Shown here piece by piece: positions 1-7,030 of a stretch of 37,712 nt of DNA (position 1 is the stretch's first letter; each line of letters opens with the position of its first letter). The stretch lies in contig JAISXO010000012.1 of NCBI GenBank assembly GCA_031270475.1, positions 1-37,712 on the forward strand, in the 5' to 3' direction. Both the position numbers and the translations under genes were made by a program. Source of the DNA: Puniceicoccales bacterium. Its GTDB lineage: Bacteria > Verrucomicrobiota > Verrucomicrobiia > Opitutales > LL51. Below the pieces are notes generated by a model. The model saw only the letters and a list, made by a program, of their open reading frames with translations. It ran no database searches and was not told the DNA's origin.

Positions 1-919
1 AGAAGTTGCAAAGTTCTTAATCGATAAAGGCGCTGCCGTAAATGCTCTGAATGCTGACGGCAAAACACCGCTGCATTTGGCCATAGATAACGGTCACCTA
101 GAAGTTGCAAGGGTCTTAACCGATAAAGGCGCTGACGTAAATGTTCGGAATGATAAAGGCCGAACGCCGCTGCATTTGGCCATAGATAACGGTCACCTAG
201 AAGTTGCAAGGTTCTTAATCGATAAAGGTGCTGACGTAAATGTTCGGAATGATAAAGGCCGAACGCCGATGCATTGGGGCGCACGTCATAGTCACCTAGA
301 ACTCTTAATCGATGAAGGCCGAACACCGCTGCATGAGGCCGCGATGAACGGTCACCTAGAAGTTGTAAAGTTCTTAATCGAAGAGAAGAAAGTTGACGTA
401 AATGCTCGGAGTAATAGAGGCAATACGCCGCTGCATGAGGCCATAGATAACGGTCACCTAGAAGTTGCAAGGGTCTTAATCGATAAAGGCGTTGACGTAA
501 ATGTTCGGAATGATAGAGGCTGGACGCCGCTGTATTTGGCCATAGAGAAAAGACACCTAGGAGTTGCAAGGGTCTTAATCGAAGAGAAGGGAGCTGACGT
601 AGATGTTCGGAATGATGAAGGCCGAACACCGCTGCATTTGGCCGCAATGTACGGTCGCCTAGAAGTTGTAAGGTTCTTAATCGATAAGGGCGCTAACATA
701 AATGCTCCAGGTTATGGGGGCAATACGGCGCTGCATTGGGCCGTATATTATAGTTACCTAGAGGTTGTAAGGTTCTTAATCGATAAAGGCGCTGACGTAA
801 ATGTTCGGAATAGTGCTGGCAAAACGCCGTTGGATTGTGCCCTAAATGGGGCAATTAAGGACTTATTGAGGAGCGTAGGCGGGAAAACAGGCGATGAAAT
901 CAGGGCTTCTAATGGATGA
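1..919 (+). CDS. Ankyrin-repeat protein, 5' end cut by window
   Basis: The reading frame is open from base 2 to the TGA at 917-919, so the true start lies outside the window. The TTG at 77 is only an internal leucine codon. About ten ankyrin units are visible, with the pattern TPLHxAxxNGHLEV then LIDKGADVNVRND. The fourth unit is shortened in frame: HLE runs straight into LLIDEG. The last unit is a diverged cap ending in GGKTGDEI, a tail shared with the next gene. Ankyrin repeats bind proteins. In host-associated bacteria such proteins are often secreted effectors, but the N terminus that would carry an export signal is missing here. Function beyond protein binding is unknown. Confidence 0.9.
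   Translation, partial: EVAKFLIDKGAAVNALNADGKTPLHLAIDNGHLEVARVLTDKGADVNVRNDKGRTPLHLAIDNGHLEVARFLIDKGADVNVRNDKGRTPMHWGARHSHLELLIDEGRTPLHEAAMNGHLEVVKFLIEEKKVDVNARSNRGNTPLHEAIDNGHLEVARVLIDKGVDVNVRNDRGWTPLYLAIEKRHLGVARVLIEEKGADVDVRNDEGRTPLHLAAMYGRLEVVRFLIDKGANINAPGYGGNTALHWAVYYSYLEVVRFLIDKGADVNVRNSAGKTPLDCALNGAIKDLLRSVGGKTGDEIRASNG
77..274 (+). repeat. Two adjacent 99-base ankyrin-coding direct repeats
   Basis: Bases 77-175 and 176-274 are the same 99-base unit with four substitutions by my reading. Each encodes one 33-residue ankyrin repeat. More diverged units follow to about base 825. The near identity suggests recent unequal crossing-over or gene conversion. Confidence 0.9.
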
Positions 920-979
920 TACCAATTTCGGAAAAGATTTACTAATTAATATCTAATTATTAATATAACTGATTTGAGG

Positions 980-1007
980 CGGAAAAGATTTTCGTTCCGA
1001 TTTTTTT
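980..1007 (+). terminator. Likely intrinsic terminator of first ankyrin gene
   Basis: CGGAA at 980-984 can pair with TTCCG at 995-999, followed by A and seven T. It lies 60 bases past the stop codon, and the same structure sits after the second ankyrin gene. The stem is short, so efficiency is uncertain. Confidence 0.55.
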
Positions 1008-1078
1008 ATGCCGAAAACCATGGAGAAGAGCCGAAAGATTTGAAAGCAATAAAAAAATAAAAAAACAAAAACAATTCC

Positions 1079-1106
1079 TTGATAAATATATAAAATATTT
1101 TACTAT
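1079..1106 (+). promoter_or_regulatory. Candidate promoter of second ankyrin gene
   Basis: A -35 box TTGATA at 1079-1084 and a -10 box TACTAT at 1101-1106 each match the sigma-70 consensus at five of six positions, with a 16-base spacer. Transcription would begin near 1112-1114, about 50 bases before the ATG at 1164. It follows the terminator of the previous gene, which suggests independent transcription. No experimental support is available. Confidence 0.5.
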
Positions 1107-1111
1107 GTAGA

Positions 1112-1130
1112 CGTGATCGAAATGATCACG
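1112..1130. promoter_or_regulatory. Perfect 7-bp inverted repeat at predicted transcript start
   Basis: CGTGATC at 1112-1118 and GATCACG at 1124-1130 flank the 5-base centre GAAAT. It begins about five bases after the candidate -10 box. It could be an operator for a dimeric repressor, or a stem-loop at the very 5' end of the mRNA. The sequence alone cannot decide between these. Confidence 0.5.
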
Positions 1131-1163
1131 CTTGAAATAATAAGTTAATAGAAAAGAAATTAA

Positions 1164-2258
1164 ATGAAAAAATCAAATACAAAAAATATTATTAAGTATG
1201 CTGCAATAGGTGGTTGCCTGCTCAGTACGGGGCGCCTTTATGGAACTCTTCTTTGGAGAGATTCTAATGGAGATCTTGTAGCTATTGATGTGAATACGGT
1301 CGATGTGAACCTGCGGGGTCAATACGATGCTACACCGCTCCTTAGAGCCGCAGATGAAGGCGATTTAGAGGCTGTAAGGATCTTAATCAATCGAGGAGCT
1401 GCTATGGATGTTCAGGATATAGATGGCGGAACGCCGCTGCATTGGGCCGCAGTGAACGGTCACCTAAAAGTAGCAAGGTTCTTAATCGAAGAGAAGGGAG
1501 CTGCTATAGATGTTCAGGATAGTATGGGCATGAGGCCGCTGCATTGGGCCGCACTTTGGGGTCGCCTAGCAGTTGTAAGGTTCTTAATCGCGAACGGCGC
1601 TGCCGTAAATGCTTTGAATAATATAAGCTGGACGCCGCTGCATTATGCCGCAAGGATCGGTCACCTAGAAGTAGCAAGGTTCTTAATCGAGAATGATGCT
1701 GCCGTAAATGCTCTGGATGATAAAGGTCAAACGCCGTTGGATCTAGCTTGGAGGGAGGAAACTAAAGACTTCTTGAGGAGCGCAGGTGGGAAAACAGGCG
1801 ATGAAATCAAGGCTTCTGTGAACCTTCGGAATGAAATCAATGCTACACCGCTCCATACAGCCGCAGAGGTTGACGATTTAGAGGCTGTAAAGATTTTAAT
1901 CAATCGGGGGGCTGCTGTAGATGCTCGGGATGATTGGGGCATGAGGCCGCTGCATAGGGCCGCATATTATGGTCACCTAGAAGTTGCAAGGTTCTTAATC
2001 GAAGAGAAGGGAGCTGCTATAGATGTTCAGGATATGGATGGCGAAACGCCGCTGCATTGTGCCACAATGAACGGTTACCTAGAAGTTGCAAGAGTCTTAA
2101 TCGCTAATGGCGCTGACGTAAATGTTCTGGATGATGACGGCCGAACGCCGTTGGATTGGAATAGAGATGAGGCAATTAAAGACTTATTGAGGAGCGCAGG
2201 AGGGAAAACAGGCGATGAAATCAGAAATCCTAGGAAGTGGTACCAATTTTGGAAATGA
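1164..2258 (+). CDS. Ankyrin-repeat protein with two fused modules
   Basis: 364 residues starting at an ATG. The N terminus (MKKSNTKNIIK then YAAIGGCLLSTG) resembles a weak export signal. IGGC could be read as a lipobox, but the hydrophobic core is short. Residues 55-193 form one ankyrin block closed by a cap ending GGKTGDEIKAS at about 208-218. Residues 226-330 form a second block with its own cap ending GGKTGDEI at 346-353. The two blocks open alike (VNLRG, then ATPLLRAADEGDLEAV; VNLRN, then ATPLHTAAEVDDLEAV), so the gene looks like two complete modules joined head to tail. The C terminus adds RNPRKWYQFWK. It likely mediates protein binding, possibly at the host interface. That role is inferred. 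Confidence 0.92.
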   Translation: MKKSNTKNIIKYAAIGGCLLSTGRLYGTLLWRDSNGDLVAIDVNTVDVNLRGQYDATPLLRAADEGDLEAVRILINRGAAMDVQDIDGGTPLHWAAVNGHLKVARFLIEEKGAAIDVQDSMGMRPLHWAALWGRLAVVRFLIANGAAVNALNNISWTPLHYAARIGHLEVARFLIENDAAVNALDDKGQTPLDLAWREETKDFLRSAGGKTGDEIKASVNLRNEINATPLHTAAEVDDLEAVKILINRGAAVDARDDWGMRPLHRAAYYGHLEVARFLIEEKGAAIDVQDMDGETPLHCATMNGYLEVARVLIANGADVNVLDDDGRTPLDWNRDEAIKDLLRSAGGKTGDEIRNPRKWYQFWK

Positions 2259-2300
2259 TTCACTAATTAATATCTAATTATTGATATAACTAATTCGGGG

Positions 2301-2328
2301 CGGAAAAGATTTTCGTTCCGATTTTTTT
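2301..2328 (+). terminator. Likely intrinsic terminator of second ankyrin gene
   Basis: CGGAA at 2301-2305 pairs with TTCCG at 2316-2320, followed by A and seven T. The structure is identical to the one at 980-1007 and lies exactly 1321 bases after it. It separates the accessory genes from the core cluster. Confidence 0.55.
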
Positions 2329-2485
2329 GCGCCAAAAATCATGGAGTAGAACCAAAAATCTGAAAAAATAAAAAAATAGATCAAATCTATAAAATAAAGA
2401 TTGACCAGGTGGGGTACGATTTGCAAGTTTTTGAAGTCGAGAGCCGTCATGTGGTGTCTCCCCTAGTGGATCTCGATTCTGTCGG
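2329..2485. other. Leader region before the core cluster
   Basis: No gene is seen. The left part is A-rich and homologous to the 3' flank of the first ankyrin gene. From 2401 the base composition changes to that of the core. An imperfect stem, GAAGTCGAGA at 2433-2442 against TCTCGATTC at 2471-2479 with one bulged G, could form just upstream of tRNA-Thr. TTGACC at 2401 resembles a -35 box, but no good -10 box lies 16-18 bases behind it. Confidence 0.5.
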
Positions 2486-2561
<76 letters not shown>

Positions 2562-2599
2562 TCGGAAATTTTTATGTTATTTTAGAAAAGGAAAAGTTA

Positions 2600-3790
2600 A
2601 TGGCAAAAGAAACCTTCGAGAGAACGAAACCTCACGTCAATGTGGGTACCATCGGTCACGTCGACCATGGTAAGTCAACTTTAACGACAGCGCTCGTCAA
2701 AGTACAGTCCGATAAAGGCTTGGCGGAATTTAAGTCCTACGCCGATATCACTAAGGGCGGTACGGTGCGAGATGCTACTAAAACGGTCACGATCGCCGTC
2801 TCCCATGTCGAATATCAGAGCGATAAACGGCACTATGCCCACGTCGATTGTCCGGGACACGCGGATTTCGTCAAAAATATGATTACGGGTGCGGCGCAGA
2901 TGGATGGCGCGATTCTCGTCGTGAGTGCGGCGGATGGACCGATGCCGCAAACGCGAGAACATATCCTTCTCGCACGCCAGGTCGGTGTGCCGAAGATTGT
3001 CGTCTTTTTGAATAAAGTCGACCTCCTCGACGATCCGGAGCTGCTGGATCTCGTTGAGATGGAAGTGCGAGATTTGCTCTCAAAATACGAGTTCGATGGC
3101 GACAATATTACCGTCGTTCGCGGTTCGGCTCTGGCGGCGCTGGAGGGTAAACCGGAGGGTGTAAAGGCAATTGGTGAGTTACTTGTGGCGCTCGATAAGG
3201 ATATTCCCGAGCCCCAGCGCGACATCGATAAGCCTTTCCTGATGGCGGTTGAGGATGTGTTTTCCATTACCGGTCGTGGAACGGTGGCGACGGGACGTAT
3301 TGAGCGCGGCGTAGTTAAGGTTGGCGAAGAAGTCGAGATTGTTGGTCTTGGCGATACGAAAAAGACGATCTGTACGGGTGTCGAAATGTTCCGCAAGTTA
3401 CTCGATGAGGGGCGGGCGGGCGATAATGTCGGTTTATTGTTACGCGGTCTCGAGAAAAAAGAAGTGGAGCGTGGTCAGGTCATTGCGAAGCCGAAGAGTA
3501 TTACACCCCACTTTAAGGCGAAGGCTGAGATTTACGTCCTGACTAAGGACGAAGGCGGGCGCCATACACCATTCTTCAATGGCTATCGGCCGCAATTCTT
3601 CTTTGGGACGGCGGATGTAACGGGCGTTGTAACCCTACCGGAGGGCACGGAAATGGTCATGCCGGGAGACAATTTAAATGTGGCGCTCGAATTACAGAAG
3701 AAGATTGCTATGGAAAAGGGGCAGCGTTTTGCGATCCGCGAGGGCGGCCGAACGATCGGAGCAGGGCGTATTACCGAGATTATTGAGTAG
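2600..3790 (+). CDS. tuf: Elongation factor Tu
   Basis: 396 residues. This GTPase delivers aminoacyl-tRNA to the ribosomal A site. The ATG at 2600 is chosen because AAGGA lies at 2588-2592; an upstream in-frame extension would run through tRNA-Thr. Visible motifs are the P-loop GHVDHGKS (19-26), DCPGH (83-87) with the catalytic histidine, and NKVD (138-141), then the two beta-barrel domains ending ITEIIE. Switch I is odd: the near-universal APEExxRGITI is replaced by [13 protein letters not shown] (about 53-65), keeping only the final threonine. The P-loop has GKS rather than GKT. No second tuf follows fusA, so this is the only copy in the window. Confidence 0.97.
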   Translation: MAKETFERTKPHVNVGTIGHVDHGKSTLTTALVKVQSDKGLAEFKSYADITKGGTVRDATKTVTIAVSHVEYQSDKRHYAHVDCPGHADFVKNMITGAAQMDGAILVVSAADGPMPQTREHILLARQVGVPKIVVFLNKVDLLDDPELLDLVEMEVRDLLSKYEFDGDNITVVRGSALAALEGKPEGVKAIGELLVALDKDIPEPQRDIDKPFLMAVEDVFSITGRGTVATGRIERGVVKVGEEVEIVGLGDTKKTICTGVEMFRKLLDEGRAGDNVGLLLRGLEKKEVERGQVIAKPKSITPHFKAKAEIYVLTKDEGGRHTPFFNGYRPQFFFGTADVTGVVTLPEGTEMVMPGDNLNVALELQKKIAMEKGQRFAIREGGRTIGAGRITEIIE

Positions 3791-3846
3791 GGTCAGTAAA
3801 AAAATCTTGACGGGAGGGTATAAAAATCCTTTTGTCGATTACTGAA

Positions 3847-3922
3847 AGGAGAATAGCTCAATTGGAAGAGCAACGGTCTCCAAAACCGTAGGTTGGGGGT
3901 TCGAGACCCTCTTCTCCTGCCA
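3847..3922 (+). tRNA. tRNA-Trp (CCA anticodon)
   Basis: The 76-base cloverleaf has acceptor AGGAGAA paired with TTCTCCT, discriminator G and an encoded CCA. The anticodon stem ACGGT/ACCGT carries loop CTCCAAA, anticodon CCA. It lies between tuf and secE, a placement also known in other bacteria. TTGACG at 3807 resembles a -35 box, but no matching -10 box is found at normal spacing. Confidence 0.95.
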
Positions 3923-3935
3923 GTGAGTGTAATTT

Positions 3936-4160
3936 ATGAAAATGAAAAATCCCCTAAGGCGAGTTGGTATATTTTTTGGTGAGACAGCGAGTGAGCTTAA
4001 AAAGGCTTCTTGGCCGAACCAAAAGGAAATGCGTCATTACGTCGGTGTCGTGCTGGTTGGAATGGCGATTTTGGGCGTTTATGTTGCAATTGTTGATTTC
4101 GCGCTTTTGCACGTTGTAGAGCTATGTAGCGATTGGGTGCGAGGGAGTCTAGGGCGATAG
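3936..4160 (+). CDS. secE: Preprotein translocase subunit SecE
   Basis: 74 residues, the short single-span form of SecE. The amphipathic segment ends in the family signature ASWPNQKEM (about residues 24-32), followed by one hydrophobic span (VGVVLVGMAILGVYVAIV). SecE clamps SecY in the inner membrane; secY is at 26967. The ATG follows tRNA-Trp by 13 bases with no clear Shine-Dalgarno sequence. nusG begins two bases after the stop, the classic secE-nusG pairing. Confidence 0.95.
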   Translation: MKMKNPLRRVGIFFGETASELKKASWPNQKEMRHYVGVVLVGMAILGVYVAIVDFALLHVVELCSDWVRGSLGR

Positions 4161-4162
4161 CA

Positions 4163-4729
4163 ATGGTACTTTCGATACAAGATTCGCGTTGGTATGCTTT
4201 GCAGGTTTTTTCCAATCAGGAGGCCAAGGTGAAGCTTTATCTCGACAAATTTGCTACCCAGGAAGGAGTGGCAATTGACGAGGTTTTGGTTCCGTCGGAA
4301 AAAGTGGTTGAGATAAAAAATGGCAAACGTTACAATCGCGTCAAAAAATTTTATCCGGGCTACGTATTTATTCGAATGAAGTTGTACAATGAAGAGGAGA
4401 AACTCTTGCAATCGCAGTGGTATTTCGTACGCAATGTGCAAGGCGTATTAAATTTTGTAGGTGGAGAGCGCCCCGTACCGTTGCGAGAAGACGAAGTTGC
4501 GCGAATTTTGGAGCAGGCGGCGGCAGCGGCGACAGCAGTTCCCGTGCAGCGCGTCAAATTTGAAGTCGGAAGCAAAGTAAAGATTACGGATGGTCCATTT
4601 GCAGAGTCTTTGGGCGAGGTAGGTGAGCTCAATTTGGAAAATGGAAAGATGCGGGTATCGGTGTCGCTATTCGGCCGAGAGACGCCGGTGGAACTGGAAT
4701 TTTGGCAAGCGGAGGTGACTAAGGAGTAA
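4163..4729 (+). CDS. nusG: Transcription termination/antitermination protein NusG
   Basis: 188 residues from the ATG at 4163, which has AGGG at 4151-4154 and follows the secE stop directly; an in-frame TTG at 4133 is a less likely start. The NGN domain begins RWYALQVFSNQEAKV and includes YPGYVFIRM. The C-terminal KOW domain contains VGSKVKITDGPFA and SVSLFGRETPVELEF. NusG binds the clamp of RNA polymerase, suppresses pausing and links polymerase to Rho or ribosomal protein S10. Encoding beside rplK is conserved across bacteria. Confidence 0.97.
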   Translation: MVLSIQDSRWYALQVFSNQEAKVKLYLDKFATQEGVAIDEVLVPSEKVVEIKNGKRYNRVKKFYPGYVFIRMKLYNEEEKLLQSQWYFVRNVQGVLNFVGGERPVPLREDEVARILEQAAAAATAVPVQRVKFEVGSKVKITDGPFAESLGEVGELNLENGKMRVSVSLFGRETPVELEFWQAEVTKE

Positions 4730-4732
4730 AAT

Positions 4733-5158
4733 ATGGCAAAAAAAGTAGTAAAACAGATAAAGTTACAATTACCGGCGGGAGCGGCGAATCCGGCGCCTCC
4801 GGTTGGACCTGCGTTGGGAGCAGCCGGCGTAAATATTATGGGTTTTTGCAAGGAATTTAATGCGCGGACGAAGGACATGACGGGGATGATTATTCCCGCG
4901 GTGATTTCCGTTTATGCGGACCGATCGTTTACCTTCGAGTTAAAGTCGCCGCCCGCATCAGTATTATTGCAGAAGGCGGCTGGGATTGCGAAGGGTTCAG
5001 GCGTACCAAATCGGACAAAAGTCGGAAAGGTGACGCGCAAGCAGCTCGAGGAGATTGCGGAGACAAAGCGAGAAGACCTCAATGCGGAGAATCTTGACGC
5101 AGCGGTGAAGATGATTGAGGGGACGGCGCGCAGCATGGGCATTGAAATTGGAGCATAA
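4733..5158 (+). CDS. rplK: 50S ribosomal protein L11
   Basis: 141 residues, the usual length. L11 binds the GTPase-associated region of 23S rRNA. The N-terminal domain has the proline-rich linker [10 protein letters not shown] (about 21-30). The C-terminal RNA-binding domain includes [16 protein letters not shown]. It starts three bases after nusG. A 78-base gap follows before rplA, with TTGACA at 5193 but no convincing -10 box. Confidence 0.97.
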   Translation: MAKKVVKQIKLQLPAGAANPAPPVGPALGAAGVNIMGFCKEFNARTKDMTGMIIPAVISVYADRSFTFELKSPPASVLLQKAAGIAKGSGVPNRTKVGKVTRKQLEEIAETKREDLNAENLDAAVKMIEGTARSMGIEIGA

Positions 5159-5236
5159 TTTTTATTTTTTGTGGAAAATAGTTCTAAATAGCTTGACAAA
5201 GGAAAAAATTGCCGTAGCGGTATTTATGATTTGTTT

Positions 5237-5944
5237 ATGAAAAAACGGAGCAAACGTCAGTTAGAGGGGCAGGAGGTCGCTGATTTAGGTCAGAGTTTTT
5301 CCGTTGAGAATGCCGTTGCACTGCTTGAAAGAATGCCGAAAGCTCGTTTTGACGAAACGGTTGAACTTGCGATTCATCTTGCCGTCGATCCGAAGCAAAG
5401 CGATCAAATGGTTCGAGGAATTGTGAGTTTACCGAATGGTAGTGGAAAGCATGTGCGGGTTTTAGTATTTACGGAGAAGCCGGAAGAGGCGATGGCAGCG
5501 GGAGCCGATTTTGCCGGGTTAGAAGATTTAATAGAAAAAATTCAGGGAGGTTGGCTTGATTTTGACGTAGCGATTTCAACGACTTCAGCGATGAAGCAGG
5601 TGCGCAATGTGGCTCGGATATTGGGTCCGCGAGGTATTATGCCAAATCCGAAATCTGGAACCGTTTCGGACGACGTTGCAGAGGCGGTGCGCGAGGTGAA
5701 GGCAGGGCGCGTCGAGTTTAAAATGGATAAGACGGCGAATATGGCGGTCGTCGTGGGGAAGCGCTCCTTCACAGCGGACAAATTGACGGGGAACATAAAA
5801 ACGGCTATCGATGCGGTTTTGAAGGCGAAACCGGCGAGTATTTCGGGAAATTTTATAAAGAACGTCACGTTAACGGCGACCATGGCTCCGGGGATTCGGT
5901 TGGAGCAAGGGGTTTACAATGTGGCCTCAGGGAGAGTATTATGA
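5237..5944 (+). CDS. rplA: 50S ribosomal protein L1
   Basis: 235 residues from the ATG at 5237; a TTG two codons upstream is possible. L1 forms the mobile stalk that contacts E-site tRNA. In many bacteria it also represses its own operon by binding the rplK leader. Family motifs include NAVALLERMPKARFDETVEL and the signature GPRGIMPNPKSGTV. The stop overlaps the rplJ start as ATGA, so translation of the two is probably coupled. Confidence 0.97.
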   Translation: MKKRSKRQLEGQEVADLGQSFSVENAVALLERMPKARFDETVELAIHLAVDPKQSDQMVRGIVSLPNGSGKHVRVLVFTEKPEEAMAAGADFAGLEDLIEKIQGGWLDFDVAISTTSAMKQVRNVARILGPRGIMPNPKSGTVSDDVAEAVREVKAGRVEFKMDKTANMAVVVGKRSFTADKLTGNIKTAIDAVLKAKPASISGNFIKNVTLTATMAPGIRLEQGVYNVASGRVL

Positions 5945-6456
5945 AGGCGGAGAAAAGATTTTTAGTCAGAGAAGTCTACGATCATCTCGAGAAATCAGAT
6001 TACGTTTATTTAGCGGATTTTTCGCGCGTGACCGTTGCAGCGATTTCCGCGCTTCGCAAAAATTTGCGGGGAAGTGGTGCAGAATGCCACGTCGTTAAGA
6101 ATAGTATCTTGAAACTTGCACTTGCGGAGAATGGTTGTGAGGATTTAGACGATAAGTGTTTCGAGGGACATACGGCGATTATCATTGGTGGCGAGAATCC
6201 CGCTGGGGTTGCAAAAATTTTATTTAAATTTTCCAAGGACAATGAGGAAAAAATGGGAGTGAAAGGCGGTGCGCTTTCCAAACATTCGTTAGCGGCCAGC
6301 GAGATTAAGGCGCTGTCGGAGTTGCCGTCGCTCGAGGTGTTGCGGGCGCAGGTTCTGGCATTGTTCAATACACCAGCGCAACAGTTGGTACGCGTGCTCA
6401 ATGCGGTGCCTCAGGGCATGGTCAACGTTTTACAAGCAAAGGCGGAAAAAATTTAG
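5941..6456 (+). CDS. rplJ: 50S ribosomal protein L10
   Basis: 171 residues. L10 is the base of the ribosomal stalk, anchoring L7/L12 dimers through its C-terminal helix. The N-terminal rRNA-binding domain contains HVVKNSILKLAL. The C-terminal part includes LFNTPAQQLVRVLNAVPQGM. Its ATG overlaps the rplA stop by four bases. An 81-base spacer separates it from rplL. Confidence 0.97.
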   Translation: MKAEKRFLVREVYDHLEKSDYVYLADFSRVTVAAISALRKNLRGSGAECHVVKNSILKLALAENGCEDLDDKCFEGHTAIIIGGENPAGVAKILFKFSKDNEEKMGVKGGALSKHSLAASEIKALSELPSLEVLRAQVLALFNTPAQQLVRVLNAVPQGMVNVLQAKAEKI

Positions 6457-6537
6457 TATTTAGAAAAGAAATGGATTTAGGAGGATTCCTCTTAAATGGC
6501 AATGGTTGCCGCTAAATTCGTTTCTGGAGGATAAAAA

Positions 6538-6918
6538 ATGGCAAATATTACAAAGGATCAAGTTATTGAGTGGTTGAGTTCCCAATCTGTCTTAGAGATT
6601 GCCGGGTTGGTAAAGGACTTGGAGGAAAAATGGGGCGTCAGTGCGAGTGCTCCCGTGGCGGCGGTTGCGATGCCAACGGCAGCAGCGGTCGAGGTCAAGG
6701 AGGAAAAGACGGAATTTGATGTTATTTTGACGTCTGCCGGGGACAATAAAATCAATGTCATCAAGGAAGTCCGTGCCATTACGGGGCTGGGCTTGAAGGA
6801 AGCAAAGGACCTCGTCGATGGTGCGCCAAAGCCCGTTAAGGAAGCCGCTTCGAAGGCCGATGCGGAGGAGATGAAGAAGAAGCTTGAAGCGGCAGGCGCC
6901 AAGGTTGAACTTAAGTAA
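6538..6918 (+). CDS. rplL: 50S ribosomal protein L7/L12
   Basis: 126 residues. L7/L12 is the multicopy stalk protein that recruits translation factors. It shows the dimerising N-terminal domain, an Ala-Val-rich hinge (about 37-52) and the C-terminal domain with [21 protein letters not shown] strong Shine-Dalgarno sequence, GGAGG, lies 8 bases before the ATG. This suits the higher expression needed for several copies per ribosome. Confidence 0.97.
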   Translation: MANITKDQVIEWLSSQSVLEIAGLVKDLEEKWGVSASAPVAAVAMPTAAAVEVKEEKTEFDVILTSAGDNKINVIKEVRAITGLGLKEAKDLVDGAPKPVKEAASKADAEEMKKKLEAAGAKVELK

Positions 6919-7030
6919 TTGAGTGGTGTTTATCAAATTAAATGGTGCAGTTTTGTGGAGTTCCGTGAATTTCACAGGGCTGTTTTACTGTCATGTAGGT
7001 TTGAGGTAGGGGTGTTTGTATTTTTCTTGT
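6919..7030. other. rplL-rpoB spacer
   Basis: No gene. In many bacteria this spacer holds an attenuator or RNase III site that lowers rpoBC expression relative to ribosomal genes. Here only a small inverted repeat, GTGAA-T-TTCAC near 6967, is visible, without a T-tract. Confidence 0.4.

Larger units (their letters stand above)
1008..1163. other. AT-rich spacer between the ankyrin genes
   Basis: No gene is visible. The stretch holds poly-A tracts around 1050-1072, a candidate promoter at 1079-1106 and a perfect inverted repeat at 1112-1130. Its left part, to about 1050, is homologous to the flank after the second ankyrin gene. Confidence 0.7.

Noticed and set aside
77-825. CRISPR-like regular 99-base repeats
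   Set aside because: They encode in-frame ankyrin units, with no spacers between them.
2833-3396. Long antisense open frame within tuf, and similar ones in rpoB and rpoC
   Set aside because: Compositional shadows of highly expressed genes, without start signals or recognisable products.
3807-3835. TTGACG and nearby TATAAA before tRNA-Trp as a promoter
   Set aside because: The two boxes are only six bases apart, and no box fits at normal spacing.
5193-5221. Perfect TTGACA box between rplK and rplA as a promoter
   Set aside because: No acceptable -10 box at 16-18 bases.
6481-6511. Two small hairpins (GAGGA-T-TCCTC and GGCAA-TGG-TTGCC) in the rplJ-rplL spacer
   Set aside because: Five-bp stems without a T-tract are expected by chance; kept only as a note for RNA mapping.
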